Shown here: piece after piece, positions 20,585 to 28,859 of the stretch
Numbering within the stretch: the first letter of the stretch is position 1
Layout: every line of letters starts with the position of its first letter
Assembly (NCBI GenBank): GCA_030699825.1
Contig: JAUYKV010000043.1
Span: 1-49,201 of the forward strand
Origin: Pseudomonas sp.
Lineage (GTDB): Bacteria > Pseudomonadota > Gammaproteobacteria > Pseudomonadales > Pseudomonadaceae
Length of the DNA: 49,201 nucleotides
Direction: 5' to 3'
Position numbers and translations under genes: made by a program
Notes under the pieces: model-generated
What the model saw: only the letters and a program-made list of their open reading frames with translations
Database searches by the model: none
What the model was told of the DNA's origin: nothing

Positions 20585-21415
20585 ATGACCCAGCGTTGGC
20601 GGCCCGCCTTACTCGACAGCCAGCAACCCGGTGGCTGGGCCCTGGTACATTGCCGGCAGCAGTTTCTGGCGGACAGCAACGGCGTGTTGTTTCCCCGCGA
20701 ATGGCTGAAAAAGCAGGAGCTGCCGATTCTGGCCGAGCATGGCATCGGTCACTTCGACGGAGAGGCCATCTACCTGCTGGAGGTGCAGCAGCCGGTCGAT
20801 ATGCCCGGTTGCAGCTGGCAAAGCCTGCGTCAGTTCATGCTGCAAGGCGATGCCGACACCTTCAGGATGCTCGGCTACGCGACGCAGATCGGCACCTGGG
20901 CGCGCCAGCACCGGTTTTGCGGCAGTTGTGGCGAGCCTATGCTGCATTTTCCCGGCGAGCGCGCGATGCATTGCCCGCGTTGCGAGCTGCACCACTATCC
21001 ACGCCTGTCGCCGAGCATGATCGTGTTGGTCACCCGCGGCGATGAAATCCTCCTGGCCCGCTCGCCGCGTTTCGTCCCCGGCGTCTACAGCACCCTGGCC
21101 GGTTTCGTCGAGGCGGGCGAGTCGGTCGAACAGTGCGTGGCGCGTGAGGTACGCGAAGAGGTCGGGGTCGAGATCAAGAACCTGCAGTACCTGGGGAGCC
21201 AGGGCTGGCCATTCCCGCATTCGCTGATGCTCGGCTTCCATGCCGAATATGCGGCTGGCGAGATCGTCATGCAAGTCGAGGAGATCGAGGATGCGCAGTG
21301 GTTCAGTGTGCAGCAGTTGCCGCCCTTGCCGGCGCCACGCTCGATCGCCCGCTACCTGATCGACGTCTACGTGGCGCAGCGGCTAGGGCTGCCGGAGCCA
21401 TGGCTGTCGGTATAG
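20585..21415 (+). CDS. nudC: NAD(+) diphosphatase (NADH pyrophosphatase)
   Basis: Nudix hydrolase of 276 residues that splits NAD(H) to NMN(H) and AMP and, in E. coli, decaps NAD-capped RNA. A four-Cys zinc ribbon is present (CGSCG at about residue 114, then CPRC). The Nudix box [23 protein letters not shown] has every catalytic Glu. The family signature [14 protein letters not shown] follows it. The ATG immediately follows the fimL stop codon, so the two are probably co-transcribed. Confidence 0.95.
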   Translation: MTQRWRPALLDSQQPGGWALVHCRQQFLADSNGVLFPREWLKKQELPILAEHGIGHFDGEAIYLLEVQQPVDMPGCSWQSLRQFMLQGDADTFRMLGYATQIGTWARQHRFCGSCGEPMLHFPGERAMHCPRCELHHYPRLSPSMIVLVTRGDEILLARSPRFVPGVYSTLAGFVEAGESVEQCVAREVREEVGVEIKNLQYLGSQGWPFPHSLMLGFHAEYAAGEIVMQVEEIEDAQWFSVQQLPPLPAPRSIARYLIDVYVAQRLGLPEPWLSV

Positions 21416-21418
21416 TCG

Positions 21419-22204
21419 CTACGCCAGCCCGAACCAGTGCTGCCAAGCTAGACGCGCGGCCAGTGCCAGCACCATGACGATGAATACCGGGCGGATGAAC
21501 TTGGAGCCGCCGCGGATTGCCGAGCGCGCGCCGAGAAAAGCCCCGGCCATCAGGGCGATGCCCATGCTGATGCCAAGCACCCAGGCCACTTGTCCGGCGA
21601 CGATGAACACCACTAGGGCGCAGGCGTTGCTGACGAAGTTCATGCTGCGGGCCACGCCGCTGGCGCGGACCAGATCGAGCGGGTAGAGCAGCAGGCTGCT
21701 GACCGTCCAGAATGCCCCGGTTCCCGGCCCGGCGACGCCATCGTAGAAGCCCAGGCCGAGGCTTTGCGGCCATTGCCGGCCCTGGGCAATAGGCGCATCG
21801 GCGTTGAGCGGCGCCGCCGGGGTGCGCCCGAACAGCAGGTAGAGCCCGCAGGCGAATACCACCACCGGCAACAGTTGATTGAGCCAGGCCGCCGGCAGCC
21901 AGTGCACCAGTGTGGCGCCCAGCAGGGCGCCGATCGCGGTGCCTATCAGTGCATTGCGCCAGGGCCGGGGGGCGAACAGCTTGCGCCGGTAGAAGGTGTA
22001 GCTGGCGGTGGCCGAGCCGAAGGTGGCACAGAGTTTGTTGGTGCCCAGCACCAGATGCGGCGGCAGTCCGGCCATCAGCAGGGCCGGAATGGTCAGCAGG
22101 CCGCCGCCGCCGGCAATGGCATCGATAAAGCCGGCGACGAAGGCCACCAGAGCGAGAATGGCCAGGGTTGCCGGGTCAACGGCAAGCTCGAAAGGCAAGG
22201 GCAT
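21419..22204 (-). CDS. TSUP (TauE/SafE) family membrane exporter
   Basis: Inner-membrane protein of 261 residues with about eight hydrophobic helices. The TSUP signature is visible near the N-terminus (FVAGFIDAIAGGGGLLTIPAL) and the paired repeat appears around GLGFYDGVAGPGTGAFW. Members of this family export sulfite, sulfoacetate or related organic anions; the substrate here is not apparent. It is convergent with nudC, with only three bases between the stops, and divergent from the gene at 22305. Confidence 0.9.
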   Translation of the reverse strand: MPLPFELAVDPATLAILALVAFVAGFIDAIAGGGGLLTIPALLMAGLPPHLVLGTNKLCATFGSATASYTFYRRKLFAPRPWRNALIGTAIGALLGATLVHWLPAAWLNQLLPVVVFACGLYLLFGRTPAAPLNADAPIAQGRQWPQSLGLGFYDGVAGPGTGAFWTVSSLLLYPLDLVRASGVARSMNFVSNACALVVFIVAGQVAWVLGISMGIALMAGAFLGARSAIRGGSKFIRPVFIVMVLALAARLAWQHWFGLA

Positions 22205-22304
22205 GGAAAAGACGACCTGTGTCCGATTGTGCAGCGAAGCTGCTGTTCGCTGGCGGGGTTGCTGCGCATAATGCCGGGATTTTCACGGACAAGGAACTGA
22301 CTCG

Positions 22305-22952
22305 ATGCAATACGACGGTCTGGCATGGGCAACGGCACTGCTGGCATTGCTGGCAGTGTTGGTTGCCGCACGAATCCTGTTCGATCGCCACTGGTTTCTC
22401 GGCTGGTTGCGCGGCACCTGTGGCCTGGCCTTTGTCGCCCTGGCCGGCTTCATCGGTTTGGTGGCCTACGACTTGTACAGCTATACGCCGCTGCCGGAGG
22501 ACAAGCCGCTGCTGACCCTGAGCTTCGAGGCCGACGGCCCACGTTATCGGGTCAATCTGCTGGAGGGCGGCCGCGAGCGCAGCGTGCTGCTGGAGGGGGA
22601 CTTGTGGCAGCTGGATGCGCGGTTATTGCAATGGCAGGGACTCGCGGCACTGATTGGCCTGCAGCCGGGCTACCGGCTGGAAAAGCTCTCGGGGCGTTTC
22701 CTCGCCATCGAGCAGCAGGAGCAGGCTCAGCAGGCCCAGGTCGAGCTTGCCCGCAGCCCCTATGGCATCGACCTGTGGCGCTGGCTGCGCCTGGGTCAGC
22801 ACGACCTGTTTCTGTTCGATGCCCAGGCACGCCGGGTCACCTACCTGCCGATCGCCGACCAGGCGGTCTACAGTGTCAGCCTGACGCCGACCGGCCTGCT
22901 GGCGCAGCCGATGAATCAGGCGGCCAAGCAGGCGCTGCAGGATTGGCAGTAG
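22305..22952 (+). CDS. Two-helix membrane protein of unknown function
   Basis: Protein of 215 residues. Two N-terminal transmembrane helices (about residues 7-28 and 38-58) are followed by a soluble, beta-rich domain of about 155 residues, which I expect in the periplasm. Relatives in other pseudomonads carry vague efflux-related names, but nothing in the sequence supports transport: there are only two helices and no transporter motif. It is the last core gene before the island. Confidence 0.7.
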   Translation: MQYDGLAWATALLALLAVLVAARILFDRHWFLGWLRGTCGLAFVALAGFIGLVAYDLYSYTPLPEDKPLLTLSFEADGPRYRVNLLEGGRERSVLLEGDLWQLDARLLQWQGLAALIGLQPGYRLEKLSGRFLAIEQQEQAQQAQVELARSPYGIDLWRWLRLGQHDLFLFDAQARRVTYLPIADQAVYSVSLTPTGLLAQPMNQAAKQALQDWQ

Positions 22953-22983
22953 CGAGCGCTGAGTGAGGCAGGCGAAGATGGGA

Positions 22984-23001
22984 TCATGCCGAGATAAAGG
23001 G
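22984..23001 (+). repeat. Island-boundary repeat, left copy
   Basis: TCATGCCGAGATAAAGGG. The same 18-mer, with one or two changes, occurs at 28733-28750 in the same orientation and at 40793-40810 inverted. Left and middle copies stay similar for about 20 further bases (GAAAAT(T/C)CA(T/C)TCA(T/C)TT). The left and right copies face each other around 17.8 kb of accessory DNA, which suggests terminal repeats of a transposable unit. Confidence 0.6.
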
Positions 23002-23043
23002 AAAATTCATTCATTTGATCTGTAATTAGCCCGGATGTTTCAT

Positions 23044-23086
23044 AAAAACGGCAGCCTGCTCAAACTTTGAGCAGGCTGCCGTTTTT
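23044..23086. terminator. Strong stem-loop inside the IS1380 end
   Basis: Arms AAAACGGCAGCCTGCTCAAA and TTTGAGCAGGCTGCCGTTTT form a near-perfect hairpin of about 20 bp with a T-run on either strand. It lies between the transposase stop and the inverted repeat, so it can terminate both transposase transcription and read-through from the chromosome. Confidence 0.75.
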
Positions 23087-23276
23087 GCTCGCGCGGTTGG
23101 AGGCTGAGCCGGGCGCGGCCAGGTCGGCGTTGATGTGCTGTGCACAAAAAACCAAGGCTGCGGTACGCATTATTGGAGCGGCACGTCCTGAATGGCTGCG
23201 GCCAGGCGTACCAGTGCCGCTGGCGGTGGCCAGATCAAGGCATTGCGGTTGCTGAGGTGGCGTTCTGGGTTAGCCG

Positions 23277-24667
23277 TTAGCCTGGAGCGGGAGGGCGAGC
23301 GAGGTAGAGCAGTTCGCTGACACGGTGCAGCAAGCCCTTGACCGGACAGGCGCTCGGCAGGTGCAACTTGACCCGATCCTTGTATTGCACCACCCGCACG
23401 GCCAGCTTGAACAGCTTGAGGATGATCGACATCGGCTGCGCCCGTGCCATCTCGGTATGGCACAGCGTGTTCTCGCGCAGGCTGTGGATCAGGCAGTAGG
23501 CGGCGCAGGCATAGAACAGGCGCAGGTGGTTGGCCAGGAACGCGTGATCGGAGGTGCGGTCACTGGCCAGGTCGTTCTTCACCGCCTTGATGAAGTTCTT
23601 GTCCTGGCCGCGGGCGCAGTACAGGTCCCGGTACAGCGCCTCTGGGCTCGGATCGCCGAGCGAAGTGACCACGAAGCGCGGGTTGACGCCGAGCGCCATC
23701 ACCTCGGCCTTGAGTACGACCCGGTAGGATTTGGCCCAGGAGCGCGCCTTGTAGTCGAGATTCTCATACAGCCGTACGGCGCCCGGTGCTGCTGCGCCCG
23801 TGCGGCGGGCGTAGTCGAGTCGGTACTGGCGCAACGCCCGCGCCTTGTTAAGCAGTGGCTCGGCCTTGGGGGACAAACCTGGTTGCCGGCCAAGCCGAAG
23901 ATAAAGTCGAGTTGTTCGTCCGATTCGCACAGGGCCATTAGCTCGGGATTGGCGAAGTGCCCGTCACCGCGCAGGACGATGTGGGTGCGCGGCCAGGCCC
24001 GGCGCAGCAGGCGTAACACGCGCCCGACGATGGCGGCGTTCTCCCGTCCCGTGGGTCGCTTGCCCGGGCGCAGCACGGCGGTGATGAGCTTGCCCGACAG
24101 CCCCTCGAAGAGGAACAAGGGCAGGTAGCAATGGCTTCGATAGTGATGGTTGTAGAAGGCCAGCTCCTGCTGGCCGTGGGTGCGGTCTTCGGAGTGGTCC
24201 ATATCCAGCGCGATGATGCGCGGGGCCTGCGCGTAACTGGCGATGAAGCCCTCGACGAAGGCCCTGGCCAATCGGTAGATGTCCTTGCGGCTGAGGCTGT
24301 TCTCCAGGCGCGAGAAGGTCGGCCCCGAGGCCAGGGCAGTGGCTTCGTCCAGTGGCGCATGCCCCAGCGCCAACTTGAACATGGGGTCGCGGCGCAGGCT
24401 GTTGGCGTCATTGCCGTCGACATAGCCGCAGGCGCTTTGATAGATCCGCTGGCGCAGCAGATCGACGACGCTGTGCTCGATGTAGGACGGATGCCGGCCG
24501 TCATGGATCGCCTCCGCCAGGCGAGCGATCAGCCCGCACTGCCGTTCGATGCCGCGGAGCAGCAGCGGCCCAAAATCACTCGAGAGCGCGCCGCCTTCGA
24601 AATCAGCGCGCACGGTGAAACCGGCGATGGCAGGAAAACGCAGCTGGCTCGGGGTAGAATCTCGCAT
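23277..24667 (-). pseudogene. IS1380-family transposase, disrupted by a single-base frameshift
   Basis: The first part (24667 to about 23877) starts MRDSTPSQLRFPAIAGFTVR and contains the DDE catalytic regions RIIALDMDHSEDRTHGQQEL and VLRGDGHFANPELMALCE. It ends in FGLAGNQV before changing frame. The second part continues as LSPKAEPLLNKARALRQYRL and runs to the usual C-terminus (AYCLIHSLRENTL and beyond). The two join at 23874-23880, where one base appears to be missing in the CAAAC stretch. IS1380 transposases are normally a single frame of about 450 residues, so I read this as a mutation (or a sequencing error) rather than programmed frameshifting. Confidence 0.85.
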
Positions 24668-24765
24668 GGCGGTCTCGTTTAAGCTTCGTCCGAAGAGTTA
24701 TTGGCGTAACTCCTTTTATATCAAAAGGTTAAACGAGATTCGCCTCTGTTTATGAAAAATTCGGG

Positions 24766-25053
24766 CTAGAGGTACTTGGTGATTTGCTTGAAATCTTCGA
24801 GTGATGCGCGCGTGCCTGTCGCGAGTGCTTCGACCGTGTGCTCCAGACAATGATCAATGTGATCTTGGATGAGGACACGCTTGGCCTGGCAGACGGCTTT
24901 TTCCACGGCATGCAACTGCTGAGCGATGTCGACGCAGGCCCGACTGTCTTCGATCATGCTGACGATGCTGCGCAGGTGACCCTCCGCACGCTTCAACCTT
25001 TTGATGATATTGCTATGACTTTGGTGCTGATGGCCGTGTTCGTGATCGCTCAT
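24766..25053 (-). CDS. CsoR/RcnR-family metal-sensing repressor (DmeR/NreA-like)
   Basis: Small all-helical DUF156 regulator of 95 residues. The N-terminus is His-rich (SDHEHGHQHQSH). The metal site aligns as Cys40, His65 and Cys69 (in DSRACVDIA and DHIDHCLEH), the Cys-His-Cys pattern shared by CsoR and the nickel/cobalt sensors InrS and DmeR. The block IAQQLHAVEKAV...DHIDHCLEH reads most like DmeR, so Ni or Co is more likely than Cu given the neighbours. Such proteins repress their own metal-efflux genes until metal binds. The last codon TAG lies in the IS1380 terminal repeat, so the C-terminus (ITKYL) may have lost a residue or two. Confidence 0.88.
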   Translation of the reverse strand: MSDHEHGHQHQSHSNIIKRLKRAEGHLRSIVSMIEDSRACVDIAQQLHAVEKAVCQAKRVLIQDHIDHCLEHTVEALATGTRASLEDFKQITKYL

Positions 25054-25092
25054 GCCTTGAGTCTCATGCGTCGATGAATTACGCTCGCATGC

Positions 25093-25112
25093 TATCCCCC
25101 TGGGGGGGATAT
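25093..25112. promoter_or_regulatory. G-tract operator between metal repressor and efflux genes
   Basis: TATCCCCCTGGGGGGGATAT is an inverted repeat of a C/G tract flanked by A/T. This is the hallmark operator layout of RcnR/CsoR-family repressors. It lies 40 bases upstream of the repressor ATG (25053) and 60 bases upstream of the first gene of the opposite operon (25172), so one site could control both directions. Confidence 0.65.
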
Positions 25113-25171
25113 GGTCAAACGCACCACCCCCTTCAGGAAAGCCACTGCTCAGGCATTAAAAGAACCCCGAC

Positions 25172-25522
25172 ATGCTCAGCAAACCCATCAGCACCAAGGT
25201 AATTTTTGCCCTTGCTCTCGCCATCTTGATGGCCTGGGCCGGGCATACCTCTGCGCTGTTTATGGGGGCGAGTCAGCCTGCTGGGAGCGGCAGCGACGGT
25301 GCTTATTCGCATGCGCACGACGATGGCGTATTTGCCTGCGCGGATCACTACCACTCCTCGCTGACCGCTGACCATGTGCACGAAACACCACACCTGACCA
25401 CGCTGCTCAGCATCAGTACGCAGCCAGAGCGCGCGCAGCCGATAGAGGCCCCGCGCTACTCCATTCCCCCCAGCCCGATCTTCCTGATCGAGCGGCCACC
25501 ACGCCCTACATTCGTGCTCTGA
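25172..25522 (+). CDS. Small His-rich exported or membrane-anchored protein
   Basis: Protein of 116 residues that I do not recognise as a named family. Residues 8-32 form one hydrophobic helix (VIFALALAILMAWAGHTSAL), probably a signal peptide or anchor. The next 50 residues carry seven His, with Asp/Glu (SHAHDDGVFACADHYHSS, then HVHETPH) and one Cys. The end is Pro-rich. It is the first gene after the G-tract operator and directly precedes the HupE/UreJ-like gene. The composition suggests periplasmic metal binding; this is inference. Confidence 0.7.
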   Translation: MLSKPISTKVIFALALAILMAWAGHTSALFMGASQPAGSGSDGAYSHAHDDGVFACADHYHSSLTADHVHETPHLTTLLSISTQPERAQPIEAPRYSIPPSPIFLIERPPRPTFVL

Positions 25523-25569
25523 CACAGGCCGCTGTGCGGCCCAAGACCACTGCAATTTAGGACTCAACT

Positions 25570-26307
25570 ATGCATTCGCTATCTATGGGCGCAATGGACG
25601 CATCTTCCGTGCGCCCGAATCGCTCGCTACTACTGTTGCTGTTGTTCATGGCATTGCTGTTTCTCGGCATGCCTGACGCACTGGCCCACGCTGTTGCCGA
25701 GGGTGACAAGGGCTTTATCCAGGAAAGCTCCGGGGTGATGTTGTTGCCGTTCATCTACATGGGCGCGAAACATATGATGACCGGGTACGATCACCTGCTT
25801 TTTCTCTTCGGAGTGATCTTCTTTCTCTACCGTCTGAAAGACGTGGGGCTCTACGTCACACTGTTTGCGGTGGGTCACTCGGTCACTCTGCTGCTGGGCG
25901 TACTGACGGAAATCAGCATCAGCTCCTATGTGATCGACGCCATCATCGGCTTCTCAGTGGTGTATAAGGCGCTGGATAACTTGGGCGCATTTCAGCGCTG
26001 GTTCGGCTATCAGCCGAACACCAAAGGGGCCACGCTGATCTTCGGTTTGCTGCACGGCTTTGGTCTGGCGACCAAGATTCAGGAGTACGATATCTCGGCA
26101 GATGGCCTGATCCCTAACCTGATCGCCTTCAACGTCGGCGTCGAAATCGGCCAGCTCCTGGCTCTGAGCGCCATTCTGATTGTCATGGGCTACTGGCGGC
26201 GCACCGCCAGCTTCTGGCGTCATGCCTACACCGCCAACGTCGCCATGATGAGCGCCGGTTTCCTCTTGATGGGTTACCAGCTCACCGGCCTGATCGTCTC
26301 TCAGTAA
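25570..26307 (+). CDS. HupE/UreJ-family membrane protein
   Basis: Protein of 245 residues with an N-terminal hydrophobic signal (residues 18-40, ending PDALAHA) and about six further helices. The HupE/UreJ_2 signature is present: GAKHMMTGYDHLLFLFGVIFF near residue 60, then FAVGHSVTLLLG and FGLLHGFGLA. The conserved His-Asp-His set lies within the membrane. Some relatives bring nickel into hydrogenase or urease maturation systems. No such enzymes are present here, and the location between a metal repressor and an exporter points to metal homeostasis. Confidence 0.85.
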   Translation: MHSLSMGAMDASSVRPNRSLLLLLLFMALLFLGMPDALAHAVAEGDKGFIQESSGVMLLPFIYMGAKHMMTGYDHLLFLFGVIFFLYRLKDVGLYVTLFAVGHSVTLLLGVLTEISISSYVIDAIIGFSVVYKALDNLGAFQRWFGYQPNTKGATLIFGLLHGFGLATKIQEYDISADGLIPNLIAFNVGVEIGQLLALSAILIVMGYWRRTASFWRHAYTANVAMMSAGFLLMGYQLTGLIVSQ

Positions 26308-26319
26308 GGAATTCTTATC

Positions 26320-26982
26320 ATGTTCAATACCAAGCTTCCGACCATTAATGAATTGCCAACCAGCCGCCAACTGCTGCGCTCGACCGTGATTGCAATAGGT
26401 GTAGCTGCTGCATTGCTGACCACAGTTGTAATGCCATCGGAGTACGCCATCGACCCTACGGGTGTTGGTCGCGTACTCGGCCTGACTCAAATGGGCGAAC
26501 TGAAGGAAACCCTGGCAGAAGAGGCAGCGGCAGATGCCGCTGCTCAATCGGCGGCTGCAACTCCTGCTGCTCCCCCCACTCCTGTGCAGCAAGCTCCTCA
26601 ATTACAAGTCGCGGCAGCGCCTGCAGCAGAAACTGCAGCGGAGCCTAAGCCGGCACTGAAATCTGATGAAATAAAGGTCACCTTGAAGCCGGGCGAGGCC
26701 AGCGAGATCAAGCTGAAAATGCTTAAGAACGCAACGGTTAGCTATGAGTGGTCGACCGCCGGCGGTCCAGTTAATCATGATACTCACGGCGAACCCTACA
26801 ACGGTGCAAAGGGGTATTTTCATAGCTACAGCAAAGGTCTGCAGGTCAAAGGCGACAAAGGCGAGTTCACTGCCATTTTTGACGGCACGCATGGATGGTT
26901 TTGGCGCAATCGCAGCAAAAGCGACGTGACAATTACGCTCAAGGCAGAAGGTCAATACCTGAGCATGAAACGCGTTATTTAA
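26320..26982 (+). CDS. Membrane-anchored periplasmic protein of the HupE-linked cluster
   Basis: Protein of 220 residues. There is one N-terminal transmembrane helix at about residues 20-42 (TVIAIGVAAALLTTVVMPSE), then GVGRVLGLTQMGELKETLAEE. An Ala/Pro-rich linker follows (about 70-110), and finally a beta-rich domain (about 112-220) containing NHDTHGEPYNGAKGYFHSYS and GTHGWFWRN. His, Asp and aromatic residues cluster in that domain. It is commonly found after HupE/UreJ-like genes, as I recall, and is called only a transmembrane anchor protein. AAGGA lies before the ATG. Confidence 0.78.
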   Translation: MFNTKLPTINELPTSRQLLRSTVIAIGVAAALLTTVVMPSEYAIDPTGVGRVLGLTQMGELKETLAEEAAADAAAQSAAATPAAPPTPVQQAPQLQVAAAPAAETAAEPKPALKSDEIKVTLKPGEASEIKLKMLKNATVSYEWSTAGGPVNHDTHGEPYNGAKGYFHSYSKGLQVKGDKGEFTAIFDGTHGWFWRNRSKSDVTITLKAEGQYLSMKRVI

Positions 26983-26987
26983 ATATA

Positions 26988-27015
26988 CCCCCTCTTGCCA
27001 TCAGGCAAGAGGGGG
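26988..27015 (+). terminator. Stem-loop after the membrane-anchored protein gene
   Basis: CCCCCTCTTGCC, a four-base loop and GGCAAGAGGGGG form a perfect 12-bp stem six bases after the stop. The following TCAATTATCAATTAATT is only moderately T-rich, so termination may be partial. It could set the expression ratio between the upstream genes and the small lipoprotein gene at 27051. Confidence 0.6.
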
Positions 27016-27050
27016 TCAATTATCAATTAATTCAATAAAATGGATATTAA

Positions 27051-27176
27051 ATGAAAATTGCAACCAACCTGGGTCGTCTCTTCACAATGGCCTGCCTCCT
27101 GAGCTTACTGGCTGCATGTGGTGATAATCCTCAAACCCAGTCAGAAATTGACAGTCACGGGCATGCTCATGATTAG
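27051..27176 (+). CDS. 41-residue lipoprotein with a His tail
   Basis: A very small open reading frame starting MKIATNLGRLFTMACL. It has a basic n-region, a hydrophobic core and the lipobox LAAC (Cys23), after which the mature chain is only 19 residues and ends DSHGHAHD. Three His residues in the last five positions could bind Ni, Co or Zn. It lies between the membrane-anchored protein and the NreB-like exporter in the same direction. Lipidation, and therefore retention in a membrane facing the periplasm, is predicted from the lipobox; function is unknown. Confidence 0.7.
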   Translation: MKIATNLGRLFTMACLLSLLAACGDNPQTQSEIDSHGHAHD

Positions 27177-27397
27177 CGCATAGCGTTTAAGTCTTTTTCT
27201 TACTCATCTATAAACGTAAAATTATCTGGCCATCAGCATATTAAACGCTAGCTTAAAAGCAGTGACTTAGTGTAATGCTGCTATTTCTATTTAAGGTGAA
27301 GATCGATAGAGATTTTATTGATCTACCTTAGGCCAGATAAGTTTTAAGCACGCCTCGAAAATCGCTATACCCTAGGTTTGGTTATCCGAGATTTAAT
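27177..27397. other. AT-rich intergenic stretch before the MFS exporter
   Basis: This 221-base gap is clearly poorer in G+C than its surroundings. It contains no credible open frame. It may carry a separate promoter for the exporter, but no clean -35/-10 pair stands out to me, and I see no second copy of the G-tract operator. Confidence 0.4.
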
Positions 27398-28711
27398 ATG
27401 TTAAAAATCCTTGCCAACCGAACCTATCGGCATCTCTTTCTCGCGCAAGTCATTGCGCTGGTCGGAACTGGATTAGCCACCGTCGCGCTTGGGTTGCTTG
27501 CCTATGAGCTTGCGGGCGCCCAGGCCGGGGTCGTACTCGGTACGGCGTTGGCGATTAAAATGATCGCCTACATTGGCGTTGCCCCAGTGGCGGCGGCCTT
27601 TGCGGAGCGTCTGCCGCGGCGCGCGATGCTCGTCTCGCTGGATTTGGTGCGGGCGCTAGTCGCGCTGGCCCTGCCTTTCGTATCGGAAGTCTGGCAAGTC
27701 TACGTCCTGATTTTCGTGCTGCAGTCCGCCTCGGCAGCATTTACCCCAACTTTCCAGGCAACCATTCCAGACGTTCTCCCAGACGAAGAGGACTACACCC
27801 GCGCGCTGTCTCTGTCCCGCCTGGCCTATGATCTGGAAAGTGTCGCCAGCCCTATGCTCGCCGCCGCACTTCTGACCGTGATCAGTTTCCACAATCTATT
27901 CGGGGGAACCGTCATTGGCTTCCTCGCATCGGCAGCCTTGGTCGCCTCGGTGTTGCTGCCTAAGGCAAAACAAACGCCGCAGCGCAGCATTTATGATCGA
28001 ACAACCCGCGGCTTGCGCATCTTCCTGGCCACGCCGCGCCTGCGTGGCTTGCTGGCTCTCAACGTGGCTGTCGCAGCCGCCAGCGCCATGGTGATTGTCA
28101 ATACCGTGGTGCTCGTACAGTCCCGTTTCGGCCTGCCACAGAGTGCCACCGCATGGGCACTTGCGGCCTTCGGAGGTGGGTCAATGGTTGCAGCGCTGGC
28201 GTTACCCCGACTGCTCAAGAACACCAAGGATCGAAGTGCCATGCTAGGCGGAGCGGGGATACTGGTGGCTGGCTTGATCGTAGGCATCAGCCTGCCCAGC
28301 TATAGCTTCCTGCTGCCATTGTGGCTAGTTCTTGGTATGGGCTATTCGCTGGCGCAGACCCCCAGCGGACGGCTGTTGCGCCGATCCTCGCATGCAGAAG
28401 ATCGCCCGGCGCTCTTCGCCGCGCAGTTTGCACTTTCGCATGCCTGCTGGTTGATCACCTACCCACTAGCAGGTTGGGTGGGCGCTAATTTTGGCCTTTC
28501 TGCTGCTTTCGCCGGGCTCGCTATCTTGGCCGGGCTGGCGATGCTGGTAAGCATGAAAATCTGGCACCCGAGCCATGATCAAGAGGTCCTTGAGCACAGT
28601 CATGAGGACCTGTCAGAAGACCATCCCCATCTTGAAGGTAGTGGTGCTGATCGGCGTCACGAACATATCTTCATAATTGATGATGAGCATCGCTGCTGGC
28701 CAGACCGATAA
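27398..28711 (+). CDS. MFS exporter, NreB-like (nickel/cobalt efflux)
   Basis: Major facilitator of 437 residues with 12 predicted helices. It starts MLKILANRTYRHLFLAQVIA. The loop 2-3 region AERLPRRAMLVSLDL fits the MFS motif A position. After the last helix (about residue 385) comes a 50-residue cytoplasmic tail carrying about nine His (HPSHDQEVLEHSHED, then DHPHLE and RRHEHIF). NreB proteins, which give nickel resistance, are MFS carriers with just such a His-rich tail. Together with the DmeR/NreA-like repressor this makes nickel or cobalt export the best reading; the metal itself is inference. Confidence 0.85.
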   Translation: MLKILANRTYRHLFLAQVIALVGTGLATVALGLLAYELAGAQAGVVLGTALAIKMIAYIGVAPVAAAFAERLPRRAMLVSLDLVRALVALALPFVSEVWQVYVLIFVLQSASAAFTPTFQATIPDVLPDEEDYTRALSLSRLAYDLESVASPMLAAALLTVISFHNLFGGTVIGFLASAALVASVLLPKAKQTPQRSIYDRTTRGLRIFLATPRLRGLLALNVAVAAASAMVIVNTVVLVQSRFGLPQSATAWALAAFGGGSMVAALALPRLLKNTKDRSAMLGGAGILVAGLIVGISLPSYSFLLPLWLVLGMGYSLAQTPSGRLLRRSSHAEDRPALFAAQFALSHACWLITYPLAGWVGANFGLSAAFAGLAILAGLAMLVSMKIWHPSHDQEVLEHSHEDLSEDHPHLEGSGADRRHEHIFIIDDEHRCWPDR

Positions 28712-28732
28712 ATCGTGAAGGGCAATGGGTGG

Positions 28733-28750
28733 TCATGCTGAGATAAAGGG
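28733..28750 (+). repeat. Island-boundary repeat, middle copy
   Basis: TCATGCTGAGATAAAGGG, one change from the left copy and in the same orientation. It lies directly beside the C-terminal side of the broken IS66-type tnpB, which suggests that the 18-mer is the terminal repeat of that insertion-sequence type. Confidence 0.55.
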
Positions 28751-28859
28751 AAAATCCACTCACTTCGCTCGTAAAAATTCTGACTTAGATGGATTTTCTA
28801 AATCGCCGGCATAACCTCTGGTCTTTGCACTACCTTTTCTGACTCCTCAGAAAAGGACG

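Larger units (their letters stand above)
23027..24768 (-). mobile_element. IS1380-family insertion sequence, 1742 bp, transposase frame broken
   Basis: The terminal inverted repeats are TAGCCCGGATGTTTCATA (23027-23044) and TATGAAAAATTCGGGCTA (24751-24768), matching at 16 of 18 positions. Inside lies one minus-strand IS1380-type transposase split by a frameshift. A strong stem-loop (23044-23086) sits just inside the right end. I see no convincing target duplication. The left-hand end of the transposase strand (24768) abuts the metal repressor gene and supplies its stop codon. Confidence 0.85.

Noticed and set aside
23874..23880. Programmed ribosomal frameshifting in the IS1380 transposase
   Set aside because: IS1380 transposases are normally one frame. 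The join has no slippery heptamer with a downstream structure that I can see. A one-base deletion explains it better.
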